Source: CAZEJK01 sp964512045 (GTDB lineage: Bacteria; Acidobacteriota; Thermoanaerobaculia; Thermoanaerobaculales; Sulfomarinibacteraceae). Taken from it: a stretch of DNA of 9,863 bases. The position numbers and the translations under genes are program-made. Each line of letters starts with the position of its first letter. Within the stretch, counting starts at the first letter, position 1. Positions 1 to 6,325 of the stretch are shown here, in pieces. The stretch spans positions 1 through 9,863 of the forward strand of contig CAZEJK010000189.1 of assembly GCA_964512045.1 (NCBI GenBank), written 5' to 3'. The notes beneath the pieces were generated by a model. The model saw only the letters and a program-made list of their open reading frames with translations, ran no database searches and was not told the DNA's origin.

Positions 1-633
1 GCTGCGAAGCTGCGCGACGATCTCGGAGGGGGGAGCTTGACCGCCCTACCGGTGATCGAGACCCAGATGGGCGATGTCTCGGCGTACATCCCCACCAACG
101 TGATCTCCATTACCGACGGCCAGATCTATCTGGAGCCGGACCTGTTCTTCGCTGGCCAGCGCCCCGCCGTCAACGTCGGTCTCAGCGTCAGCCGGGTCGG
201 CGGCAACGCCCAGATCAAGGCGATGAAGTCGATCGCTGGCTCGCTCCGCCTCGACCTGGCGCAGTACCGCGAGCTCGCGTCCTTTGCACAGTTCGGGTCG
301 GACCTCGACAAGGCGACCCAGCGACAGCTGGCCAGAGGCGAGCGGCTGATGGAGATCCTTCGTCAGGGCCAGTACCAGCCGTTGCCGGTCGACCTCCAGA
401 TCGTGTCGATCTTCGCCGGTACCCAGGGCATGCTCGATCGACTCAAGGTCTCTGCGGTGCGCGCGTTTGAGGGAGACCTCCACCGGTACGTTCAGGAGAA
501 CGCCGCCGACACCCTCGAGAAGCTCCGCTCAACCGGTCAGCTCGACGACGACATCCGCGAGGCGCTGATCAACGCCTGCAAGGCCGCCGTCGATCTCTAC
601 CTCAAGGAGCATCCGGAGGCCAGCGTTGCCTAG
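1..633 (+). CDS. atpA: ATP synthase F1 subunit alpha, 5'-truncated (C-terminal 210 residues)
   Basis: This is the C-terminal part of the F1 alpha subunit, the non-catalytic nucleotide-binding partner of beta in the ATP synthase hexamer on the cytoplasmic face of the membrane. The frame is open from base 1, so the start lies upstream; the TTG at 37 is an internal Leu codon. Visible landmarks are the segment ETQMGDVSAYIPTNVISITD, which is nearly invariant in alpha subunits, then GLSVSRVGG. The Arg of that second motif (codon 193-195) is the arginine finger that reaches into the beta catalytic site. The all-helical C-terminal domain follows and ends at TAG 631-633. The last 8 bp overlap atpG, and atpD and atpC follow, the usual F1 order. 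The Walker A part and the upstream atp genes are outside the window, so whether the rotor uses H+ or Na+ cannot be read here. Confidence 0.97.
   Translation, partial: AAKLRDDLGGGSLTALPVIETQMGDVSAYIPTNVISITDGQIYLEPDLFFAGQRPAVNVGLSVSRVGGNAQIKAMKSIAGSLRLDLAQYRELASFAQFGSDLDKATQRQLARGERLMEILRQGQYQPLPVDLQIVSIFAGTQGMLDRLKVSAVRAFEGDLHRYVQENAADTLEKLRSTGQLDDDIREALINACKAAVDLYLKEHPEASVA
615..619 (+). promoter_or_regulatory. Shine-Dalgarno site fixing the TTG start of atpG
   Basis: GGAGG lies inside the last codons of atpA, with 6 nt between it and the TTG at 626. This spacing supports TTG as the true atpG start and suggests translational coupling, since a ribosome ending atpA stops 8 bp inside atpG. Confidence 0.75.
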
Positions 634-1486
634 CACCAGAGATCTTCGACGCCGAATCCGCTCCGTCAAGGGGACGCAGCAGATCACCAAGGCGATGAAG
701 ATGGTGGCGGCGGCCAAGCTGCGGCGCTCCCAGCAGCGTATCGTTGCGGCCCGACCGTACGCATACACTCTCCGCCGGGTGCTCGCTGGCGTCCTGCAGC
801 GAACGGAGCATAGCCATCCGCTCTTGGAGAAGCGGCCGGTCGAACGAGCCTGGCTCGTGGTCGTCACCTCCGACAAGGGGCTATGCGGATCGTTCAACAC
901 CAACATCGTGCGCGAGGCCGAACGTCTCCTGAAGACCGACGCCTGGCCCGATGTCGAGCTCGTGACCATCGGAAGGAAGGCGTGCGACTACTTCAAGCGC
1001 CGCCGCTGGACCATTGCGCACAGTGAGCCGACCCTCATGTCCAACCTCGGTGCGGAGGACGGGTTCGCCCTCGCCGAGATGTTCATCAAGGCCTTCACCA
1101 CCGGGCAGGTCGATGCCGTGGTGGTGCTGTACGGGAGCTTCGTCTCCATGCTCCGCCAAGAGGTCACCCGCGAGGATCTGCTACCCCTCGCCCCGGAGGC
1201 GCTCGACCTCGAGGAGATGGCCGAGCCAGCAGTCGACTACATCTACGAGCCGGGCCCGCGCGAGCTCCTCGAGGATCTGCTGCCGAGACACATCAAGGTG
1301 CAGATGCAGCGGGTTCTGCTCGACTCCGCAGCGGCCGAGCAGGCTGCGCGGATGACCGCGATGGAAGCCGCAACCAACAATGCCAGCGAGATGATCGAGG
1401 ACCTGACGTTGCTGTACAACCGCACCCGTCAGGCTGCCATTACCAAGGAGCTGATCGAGATCGTCTCCGGTGCCGACGCACAGTAG
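626..1486 (+). CDS. atpG: ATP synthase F1 subunit gamma
   Basis: Gamma is the central rotor shaft of F1. It turns inside the alpha3beta3 ring and couples proton or sodium flow in Fo to ATP synthesis. At 286 residues it has the usual family length. The N-terminal shaft helix carries the family signature ITKAMKMVAAAKLRR (residues 20-34). The central Rossmann-like domain has SDKGLCGSFN from residue 82. The C-terminal shaft helix has EAATNNASEMIEDL (247-260), the most conserved block of the protein. The start is TTG at 626, chosen because translation from it begins PSTRDLRRRIRSVK, where gamma subunits normally begin, and because GGAGG sits 6 nt upstream. The gene overlaps atpA by 8 bp and precedes atpD by 20 bp. 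No chloroplast-type regulatory cysteine insertion is seen. Confidence 0.97.
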   Translation: MPSTRDLRRRIRSVKGTQQITKAMKMVAAAKLRRSQQRIVAARPYAYTLRRVLAGVLQRTEHSHPLLEKRPVERAWLVVVTSDKGLCGSFNTNIVREAERLLKTDAWPDVELVTIGRKACDYFKRRRWTIAHSEPTLMSNLGAEDGFALAEMFIKAFTTGQVDAVVVLYGSFVSMLRQEVTREDLLPLAPEALDLEEMAEPAVDYIYEPGPRELLEDLLPRHIKVQMQRVLLDSAAAEQAARMTAMEAATNNASEMIEDLTLLYNRTRQAAITKELIEIVSGADAQ

Positions 1487-1506
1487 GAACAGGGGAGTCA
1501 CACACG

Positions 1507-2952
1507 ATGAGTGAACAGGTGCAAGGACGCGTGGTGCAGGTGATCGGGCCGGTGGTCGATGTGGAGTTTCCCGCGGACCATCTCCCGCCAATCTACAACG
1601 CGGTGCAGATCCTCGACGACCATGAGCTCGGTGTCGTTCCGATCGACGTGACCGCCGAGGTCGCACAGCACCTCGGTGAGAGCCAGGCGAGGTGCATCGC
1701 CCTCGAGGCCACCGACGGCATCGTCCGCGGGATGAAAGCCATCGACACCGGCGCCCAGATCACGGTGCCGGTGGGCAAGGAGGTCCTCGGTCGGGTCATC
1801 GGCGTCCTCGGCAAGGAGGTGGACGAGCGGGGCCCGGTGGAGACCGAGGAGCGCTGGCCGATCCACCGCGAGGCCCCCCCGCTCGACCAGCAGTCCACCG
1901 AGGTCGAGATGTTCGAGACCGGGATCAAGGTGGTCGATCTGCTCGAGCCGTACTCCAAGGGCGGCAAGACCGGGCTGTTCGGCGGCGCCGGTGTCGGCAA
2001 GACGGTGTTGATCATGGAGCTGATCAACAACGTTGCCCTTCAGCACGGCGGCTTCTCCGTCTTTGCTGGCGTCGGAGAGCGGACGCGTGAGGGCAACGAT
2101 CTCTGGTTGGAGATGCAGGAGGCTGGCGTCATCGACCCCGACGACTGGCACAAGTCAAAGGTTGCGTTGATCTACGGGCAGATGACCGAGCCGCCCGGCG
2201 CCCGGCTGCGCGTCGGTCTGGCGGGTCTGACGGTCGCGGAGTACTTCCGCGATGCCGAGGGCCAAGACGTGCTTCTGTTCATCGACAACATCTTCCGGTT
2301 CACTCAGGCCGGCGCCGAGGTGTCTGCGCTCCTCGGGCGCATGCCGTCGGCCGTCGGGTACCAGCCGAACTTGGCGACCGAGATGGGTGAGCTCCAGGAG
2401 CGCATCACCTCCACCAAGGGAGGTTCCATCACCTCTGTGCAGGCGATCTACGTGCCCGCAGACGACCTGACCGATCCCGCGCCGGCGACGGCGTTCGCCC
2501 ACCTCGATGCCACCTCGGTGCTCTCCCGCCAGATCGCCGAGCTTGGCATCTACCCGGCCGTCGACCCCCTTGCCTCCACCTCGCGGATCCTCGATCCAGC
2601 GATCGTCGGCGACGAGCACTATGCGGTGGCGCGAGAGGTCCAGCGGATTCTCCAGCGCTACCGGGACCTGCAGGACATCATCGCGATTCTGGGAATCGAC
2701 GAGCTCGGCGAGGAGGACAAGCTGACGGTTTCTCGCGCCCGGAAGATCCAGCGGTTCTTCTCGCAGCCGTTCCACGTCGCCGAGCAGTTCACCGGCTACA
2801 AGGGCCGCTATGTGAAGGTCGAGGAGACGGTCCGCGGGTTCAAGATGCTGTGTAACGGCGAGCTCGACCACTTGCCCGAGCAGGCGTTCCTGTACGTGGG
2901 GACGATCGACGAGGCGATCGAGCGCGCCGAGCAGATGCAGGCCGGAGACTGA
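1507..2952 (+). CDS. atpD: ATP synthase F1 subunit beta (catalytic)
   Basis: Beta is the catalytic subunit of F1 and makes ATP from ADP and phosphate. The 481-residue protein is complete and typical. The P-loop GGAGVGKT is at residues 159-166. The catalytic glutamate lies in GERTREGNDL (190-199; Glu191). The Walker B aspartate is Asp260 in LLFIDNIFRF. The DELSEED-type lever that contacts gamma reads DELGEED at 398-404, so one Ser is replaced by Gly while the acidic character is kept. The N-terminal beta-barrel (VVQVIGPVVDVEF) and the C-terminal helical domain are intact. The ATG at 1507 has an AGGGGAG SD 9 nt upstream. The gene lies 20 bp after atpG and 1 bp before atpC. Confidence 0.98.
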   Translation: MSEQVQGRVVQVIGPVVDVEFPADHLPPIYNAVQILDDHELGVVPIDVTAEVAQHLGESQARCIALEATDGIVRGMKAIDTGAQITVPVGKEVLGRVIGVLGKEVDERGPVETEERWPIHREAPPLDQQSTEVEMFETGIKVVDLLEPYSKGGKTGLFGGAGVGKTVLIMELINNVALQHGGFSVFAGVGERTREGNDLWLEMQEAGVIDPDDWHKSKVALIYGQMTEPPGARLRVGLAGLTVAEYFRDAEGQDVLLFIDNIFRFTQAGAEVSALLGRMPSAVGYQPNLATEMGELQERITSTKGGSITSVQAIYVPADDLTDPAPATAFAHLDATSVLSRQIAELGIYPAVDPLASTSRILDPAIVGDEHYAVAREVQRILQRYRDLQDIIAILGIDELGEEDKLTVSRARKIQRFFSQPFHVAEQFTGYKGRYVKVEETVRGFKMLCNGELDHLPEQAFLYVGTIDEAIERAEQMQAGD

Positions 2953-2953
2953 C

Positions 2954-3361
2954 GTGGACGGGCCGCTGAAGATCGAGGTCGTGACCCCGACCCGTGAGGT
3001 GCTGGACCGGCAGGTCGACGAGGTGGTCCTTCCCGGTATCCAGGGTGAGATCGGAGTGCTTCCAGGGCACACGCCTCTGCTGACGGCCCTTGGGACCGGC
3101 GTGCTGCGGTTGCTGGTGGATGGCCGGGAGGAGATGCTCGCGATCTCGGAGGGCTTTGCCGAGATCTTGCCCGACCAGGTGACCGTGCTGGCGTACCTCG
3201 CTGAACGCCCCGACGCCGTGGATCTGGACGCCGCCCGGCACGAGCTCGAGGAGACCGGGCGCCTGCTGGCCGATGCGGATGCATCGACCCTCGCCGAGCT
3301 GACACGCCGACGCGAGATCGCGTCGACGCGACTCGAGGTGGCTGGCCGGGCTCCGGGTTGA
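2954..3361 (+). CDS. atpC: ATP synthase F1 subunit epsilon
   Basis: Epsilon attaches to the foot of gamma and the c-ring, and in many bacteria it inhibits ATP hydrolysis. The 135-residue product has the family layout. An N-terminal beta-sandwich of about 85 residues contains the conserved GEIGVLPGHTPLLTAL block and EGFAEI. A charged helical hairpin rich in Glu, Arg and Leu follows. The GTG start at 2954 is 1 bp after the atpD stop and has GGAG (2944-2947) 6 nt upstream, inside the end of atpD. This fits translational coupling. It is the last ATP synthase gene of the cluster; the next gene downstream is a transporter. Confidence 0.95.
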   Translation: MDGPLKIEVVTPTREVLDRQVDEVVLPGIQGEIGVLPGHTPLLTALGTGVLRLLVDGREEMLAISEGFAEILPDQVTVLAYLAERPDAVDLDAARHELEETGRLLADADASTLAELTRRREIASTRLEVAGRAPG

Positions 3362-3373
3362 GCGGACAGACCG

Positions 3374-3389
3374 TGCTCTGAACGGAGCA
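3374..3389 (+). other. small hairpin between atpC and the symporter gene
   Basis: TGCTCT and GGAGCA can form a 6-bp stem (one T-G pair) with a GAAC loop. No T-run follows, so it does not look like an intrinsic terminator. It ends directly at the SD of the downstream gene and could affect ribosome access or mark an RNA processing point. It could also be chance. Confidence 0.3.
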
Positions 3390-3395
3390 GGGAGG
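3390..3395 (+). promoter_or_regulatory. Shine-Dalgarno site of the NSS symporter gene
   Basis: GGGAGG ends 6 nt before the GTG at 3402. It is a near-perfect ribosome binding site and supports the GTG start over later candidates. Confidence 0.75.
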
Positions 3396-3401
3396 CAACG
3401 A

Positions 3402-4736
3402 GTGGGTGCACCAGACCGGGGAGAGTGGAGCTCACAGATCGGGTTCATCCTCGCCGCCGCCGGCTCCGCCATCGGCCTGGGGAACATCTGGCGGTTTCCA
3501 TACATCGCCGGCGAGCAAGGTGGCGGCGCCTTCGTTCTCGTCTACCTGGCCTGCGTTCTCCTTCTCGGGCTTCCGGTGATGCTCGCAGAGATCTCCCTTG
3601 GCCGGGCGACCCAGCGGAACCCGGTCGGTGCGCTCGAGCAGATCCGCCCCGGTACCCGCTGGAAGCTCCTCGGCTATCTCGCTCTGCTAACGGGCCTCGG
3701 GATCCTCTCGTACTACGCGGTGATCGCAGGCAAGGTCGTGGCCTACCTGGTCGGCTACGCCTCCGGCGGAGGCGCTGAGGCAGCAGGCGTCCTGTTCGGT
3801 GGTCCATGGAAGGTGTGCGTCTTCCTGCTGGTCTTCATCGTGCTGACGGTTCTGGTGGTGGTCGGCGGCGTCAAGCACGGGATCGAGCGCTGGGCGAAGA
3901 TCTTGATGCCGGTGCTCCTGTTGATGATGTTCGCGCTGATCGTGCGCGGTCTCTTTCTCCCTGGCGCCAGTGAAGGGCTCGCCTGGTTCTTGACTCCGGA
4001 CTTCAGCAAGATCTCGTTCGAGGTGGTGCTGTCGGCCATGTCCCAGGCGTTCTTCTCGTTGTCGTTGGGGATGGGGGCGATGCTCACCTACGGCTCATAC
4101 CTCTCTCGACACCAAAACCTCCTGCGCTGCGGAGCGTGGGTCGTGGTCTTCGATACGGGCATCGCGATCCTCGCGGGCTTGATGATCTTCCCGGCCGTGT
4201 TTGCCCTCGGGCACGATCCGACCTCCGGTCCCACCCTGATCTTCGAGGTGCTGCCGTCTGTGTTTCTCGGCCTGCCGGGCGGTGTCGTTGTCGGCTTCGC
4301 CTTCTTCTTCCTGCTTTCTGTCGCCGCGCTGACCTCCACGGTGTCGCTGCTCGAGGTGGTCACCGCGTACTTCGTCGACGAGCGTAGCTGGAGCCGGACG
4401 ACAACGGTCATTGCGGTCGGCGCCGCCGCGTTCCTCCTCGGCGTGCCGTCGGCTCTCAACGAGGCTGGTGTGGAGCCGTGGACGACAGTGACAGCCTTCG
4501 GCACCACCGGCTTCCTCGGCATCATGGACTTCCTGTGGGGGAACCTGTCGCTGGCGGTGGGCTCGCTGCTCCTGTGCCTGTTCGTGATCTTCGTTTGGAA
4601 GGTGGAGCGCTGTGCCGACGAGATCGAGTCGACGGCGCCGGAGTTCCGGCGCCTGCGCACCCCGTTTATCCTCGCGGTCCGCTTCCTCTGCCCGATTGCG
4701 ATCGCGGTCATCCTCGCGAGCATCGTGTTGCACTGA
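3402..4736 (+). CDS. neurotransmitter:sodium symporter (NSS/SNF) family transporter, probably for amino acids
   Basis: This is a polytopic inner-membrane protein of 444 residues, predicted to import a small amino acid-like solute with Na+. NSS hallmarks are visible. The unwound TM1 reads GSAIGLGNIWRFPY (residues 21-34), with Asn28 matching LeuT Asn27 and Arg31 matching the extracellular gate Arg30. TM6 reads FFSLSLGMG (217-225), matching the FFTLSLGFG region of LeuT. TM8 has LTST (310-313), the Na2-site Thr-Ser pair. Gly25 sits where monoamine transporters carry Asp, which points to an amino acid substrate with its own carboxylate. The length is close to the short bacterial members with 11 helices, such as MhsT, rather than to LeuT. 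The GTG start has GGGAGG 6 nt upstream. The gene lies 40 bp after atpC with no visible promoter or terminator between them. The exact substrate cannot be told. Confidence 0.93.
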   Translation: MGAPDRGEWSSQIGFILAAAGSAIGLGNIWRFPYIAGEQGGGAFVLVYLACVLLLGLPVMLAEISLGRATQRNPVGALEQIRPGTRWKLLGYLALLTGLGILSYYAVIAGKVVAYLVGYASGGGAEAAGVLFGGPWKVCVFLLVFIVLTVLVVVGGVKHGIERWAKILMPVLLLMMFALIVRGLFLPGASEGLAWFLTPDFSKISFEVVLSAMSQAFFSLSLGMGAMLTYGSYLSRHQNLLRCGAWVVVFDTGIAILAGLMIFPAVFALGHDPTSGPTLIFEVLPSVFLGLPGGVVVGFAFFFLLSVAALTSTVSLLEVVTAYFVDERSWSRTTTVIAVGAAAFLLGVPSALNEAGVEPWTTVTAFGTTGFLGIMDFLWGNLSLAVGSLLLCLFVIFVWKVERCADEIESTAPEFRRLRTPFILAVRFLCPIAIAVILASIVLH

Positions 4737-4785
4737 CGCGACCCAAGAAAGTCCCGACATCGCGCCAGATCCGGCCGCACCGCGC

Positions 4786-4814
4786 TTGCGATCTGCCCGT
4801 GCGTTGTGTAGAAT
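4786..4814 (+). promoter_or_regulatory. sigma70-type promoter for tRNA-Pro (and possibly lexA)
   Basis: A -35 box TTGCGA (4786-4791) and a -10 box TAGAAT (4809-4814) are separated by 17 bp. Transcription would start near 4821, giving a leader of about 10 nt before the tRNA. The bases just after the -10 box are GC-rich (CCCGTCCGG), which resembles the discriminator of stringently controlled stable-RNA promoters in E. coli. The core boxes are read directly from the sequence; stringent control is inferred. Confidence 0.7.
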
Positions 4815-4830
4815 TCCCGTCCGGTTCGAG

Positions 4831-4907
4831 CGGGGCGTAGCTCAGCCTGGCAGAGCGCACGGTTCGGGACCGTGAGGCCGGTGGTTCAAATCCACTCGCC
4901 CCGACCA
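4831..4907 (+). tRNA. tRNA-Pro, anticodon CGG, CCA encoded
   Basis: A full cloverleaf can be folded by hand. The 7-bp acceptor stem is CGGGGCG with CGCCCCG (4831-4837 and 4897-4903). The D arm is GCTC...GAGC. The anticodon stem CACGG/CCGTG encloses the loop TTCGGGA, with anticodon CGG at 4865-4867. The T arm is GGTGG/CCACT around TTCAAAT. The discriminator is A4904 and the CCA end (4905-4907) is encoded. C1-G72 with A73 and the GG of the anticodon are the known identity elements of bacterial tRNA-Pro, so the decoded codon is CCG. A good promoter lies about 17 bp upstream of the tRNA, and lexA begins 45 bp downstream. Confidence 0.97.
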
Positions 4908-4925
4908 TCCTTCCACTCGGCGCCG

Positions 4926-4944
4926 GCCGTCACCGGAGCACGGC
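4926..4944 (+). other. small inverted repeat in the tRNA-lexA spacer, enclosing GGAG
   Basis: GCCGT (4926-4930) can pair with ACGGC (4940-4944) around a 9-nt loop that contains GGAG (4935-4938), the only SD-like sequence before lexA. There is no T-run, so it is not an intrinsic terminator. It may shape translation of lexA or be chance in GC-rich DNA. Confidence 0.25.
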
Positions 4945-4952
4945 GAACAGAG

Positions 4953-5597
4953 ATGATGTCCTTTCTCACCGAGCGTCAGCATCAGGTCCTGGAGTATATC
5001 CGGTCGACTCTGCGGTGGCGGGGCGTGGCCCCGACCCTGGCGGAGATCGCGGCCGAGTTCGGGTTCCGCAGCACCGCCTCTGCGCAGAAGCAGATTCAGT
5101 ACCTGGAGCGCAAGGGTTACCTGCGGCGTGTCCCGAATCAGGCCCGGGGCTTGATGCTGGTCGAGCCCCCTCCGCACACCGGCGGAGACCTCACGGAGCA
5201 TGACGAGCCGCAAGAGCTGGCGTCGATCCCGCTTCTTGGGAGCGTGGCGGCAGGCTCGCCGATCAGTGTGGAGGAGCAGCAGGAGACGGTGTCGGTTCCG
5301 CCAAGCCTGGTCCGCTCGAGCGGTTCCTTTGCGTTGCGGGTGCGCGGTGAGTCGATGATCGACGAGGGGATTCAGGACGGTGATCTCATCATCCTCGAGC
5401 CACGGGCCGAGGTCGTCGACGGCGAGACCGTTGTCGCGTTGGTTGACGGCGAGGCGACGCTGAAGCGGCTGTACCGCGAGAGTGGCGGCGTGGTCCGGCT
5501 CCAGCCGGCAAACGCTGCCGTCGACCCGATTCGGGTACGGGGAGCCAGAGTTCAGGTACAGGGAGCCGTGGTCGCGCTGCTACGGTACTATATGTAG
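4953..5597 (+). CDS. lexA: LexA repressor, SOS response regulator with self-cleaving peptidase domain
   Basis: LexA represses DNA-damage genes and cleaves itself when RecA-ssDNA filaments form. The 214-residue product has the two-domain layout. The N-terminal winged helix begins LTERQHQVLEYI and contains the HTH segment PTLAEIAAEFGFRS. The C-terminal S24 peptidase domain holds the Ala-Gly scissile bond in GSVAAGSP (Ala100-Gly101), the catalytic Ser134 in RGESM and Lys171 in ATLKR. The Ser-Lys spacing of 37 residues equals that of E. coli LexA (119/156), so self-cleavage should work. ATG 4953 and ATG 4956 are adjacent and either could be the start; SD support is weak (GGAG 14 nt upstream of 4953). 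The open frame reaches back into the tRNA, but that part is not coding. No CTGT-N8-ACAG or GAAC-N4-GTTC box is seen upstream. Confidence 0.95.
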   Translation: MMSFLTERQHQVLEYIRSTLRWRGVAPTLAEIAAEFGFRSTASAQKQIQYLERKGYLRRVPNQARGLMLVEPPPHTGGDLTEHDEPQELASIPLLGSVAAGSPISVEEQQETVSVPPSLVRSSGSFALRVRGESMIDEGIQDGDLIILEPRAEVVDGETVVALVDGEATLKRLYRESGGVVRLQPANAAVDPIRVRGARVQVQGAVVALLRYYM

Positions 5598-5610
5598 CAT
5601 GTAGACTTGG

Positions 5611-5629
5611 CAGACGCGACCAGACGCGA
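5611..5629 (+). repeat. tandem 9-bp direct repeat, 10-bp period, in the lexA-rplU spacer
   Basis: CAGACGCGA occurs twice (5611-5619 and 5621-5629), separated by one C. The two copies would face the same side of the helix. It lies 47 bp upstream of the rplU -35 box. It could be a protein-binding site or chance. Confidence 0.35.
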
Positions 5630-5675
5630 GCACCAGCAACGGTGTCGTGCGCGCGCTGCGCAGCAACCGCCCGCA

Positions 5676-5704
5676 TTGACAGAAATGCTCGCGTTTGCTA
5701 TAAG
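5676..5704 (+). promoter_or_regulatory. near-consensus sigma70-type promoter of the rplU operon
   Basis: A perfect -35 box TTGACA (5676-5681) and a -10 box TATAAG (5699-5704) are separated by the ideal 17 bp. Transcription should start near 5711, only about 18 nt before the rplU ATG, leaving room for the SD but not for a structured leader that could bind a ribosomal protein. It is the only clear promoter before the seven-gene run, so it probably drives all of them. Confidence 0.85.
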
Positions 5705-5717
5705 AACCGGTCTTGAC

Positions 5718-5723
5718 GAGAGG
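5718..5723 (+). promoter_or_regulatory. Shine-Dalgarno site deciding the rplU start
   Basis: GAGAGG ends 5 nt before ATG 5729. The in-frame GTG at 5723 overlaps this site, so ATG 5729 is the better start. Confidence 0.7.
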
Positions 5724-5728
5724 TGGTC

Positions 5729-6055
5729 ATGGGTCATTACGCGATTGTGGAGCACGGTGGCAAGCAGTACAGGGTCGAGCCTGGGGACGAGCTCCTCGTG
5801 GAGCGCCTCGAGCCAGAGCTGAAGGCAGGCGACAGTCTTCTCTTCCACCGGGTTCTCCTGGTGAATGACGGAGAAGGTGGGGTCCGTGTCGGAGCTCCCG
5901 TGGTCGACGGCGCATCTGTCCGAGCACAGGTGCTGGCACCGGAGCGCGGCGACAAAGTTATTGTTTTCAAAAAGAAGCGGCGCAAGCAGTATAAGCGGAC
6001 AGCCGGTCACCGGCAGGACTACTACCGCGTTCGCATCGGTGAGATCGAGGCCTAG
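5729..6055 (+). CDS. rplU: 50S ribosomal protein L21
   Basis: L21 binds 23S rRNA early in large-subunit assembly. The 108-residue product starts MGHYAIVEHGGKQYRV, the usual L21 N-terminus with its conserved GGKQY motif. The basic C-terminal part contains KKKRRKQYKRTAGHRQDYY and ends in the family's YxRVRI strand. I start at ATG 5729 because GAGAGG sits 5 nt upstream and the homologous N-terminus begins there. It is the first gene of the operon, directly behind a near-consensus promoter, and rpmA follows after 8 bp. The rplU-rpmA-obg order is shared with E. coli and many other bacteria. Confidence 0.97.
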   Translation: MGHYAIVEHGGKQYRVEPGDELLVERLEPELKAGDSLLFHRVLLVNDGEGGVRVGAPVVDGASVRAQVLAPERGDKVIVFKKKRRKQYKRTAGHRQDYYRVRIGEIEA

Positions 6056-6063
6056 GAGAGAAC

Positions 6064-6318
6064 ATGGCGCACAAGAAGGGACAAGGCTCCAGCCGCAACG
6101 GGCGGGACTCACACGCAAAGCGCCTCGGTACGAAGCGGGGCGACGGACAGCAGGTCAGCGCGGGAACAATTATCGTTCGCCAACGCGGGACTCGCTTCAA
6201 GGCAGGTCCGAACGTCCAGCGCGGCGGTGACGACACGCTGTTTGCCGTGGCCGACGGCCGAGTGCGGTTCCAGGACCGCGGGCGGCGTGGCCGTTTCATC
6301 AGCGTGGTGACCGAGTAG
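6064..6318 (+). CDS. rpmA: 50S ribosomal protein L27
   Basis: L27 sits near the peptidyl-transferase centre, and its N-terminal tail reaches toward the tRNA CCA ends. The 84-residue product begins MAHKKGQGSSRNGRDS, so it has the mature bacterial N-terminus and lacks the cleavable Firmicutes-type extension. The conserved GTIIVRQRGTRFKAG strand and the C-terminal beta barrel are present. One oddity is KRGDGQ, where family members usually have KRFGGQ or KRFDGQ, so an aromatic residue is replaced by Gly. An AGGAGAG SD lies 3 nt before the ATG. The gaps are 8 bp after rplU and 7 bp before obg. Confidence 0.97.
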   Translation: MAHKKGQGSSRNGRDSHAKRLGTKRGDGQQVSAGTIIVRQRGTRFKAGPNVQRGGDDTLFAVADGRVRFQDRGRRGRFISVVTE

Positions 6319-6325
6319 CACGTGC

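Noticed and set aside
37..633. TTG at 37 as the start of a complete short protein
   Set aside because: The frame is open from base 1 and the residues before 37 match the alpha subunit (DDLGGGSLTALP), so this is an internal codon of truncated atpA.
2155..3435. Long minus-strand open frame (426 codons) opposite atpD and atpC
   Set aside because: It is a mirror of strongly coding + strand genes in GC-rich DNA. Its translation is low-complexity, rich in Arg, Ser and Leu, with no family motif, and it crosses two well-defined genes.
4872..4952. Upstream extension of lexA into the tRNA
   Set aside because: The extra residues are encoded by the tRNA 3' half and spacer and match no LexA; homology starts at the ATG pair 4953/4956.
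5648..5662. TGCGC-gcgct-GCGCA hairpin as a terminator for lexA
   Set aside because: The stem is only 5 bp and no T-run follows, so intrinsic termination is not supported.
5723..5728. GTG 5723 as the rplU start
   Set aside because: It overlaps the SD GAGAGG and adds residues that L21 proteins lack; ATG 5729 has proper spacing.
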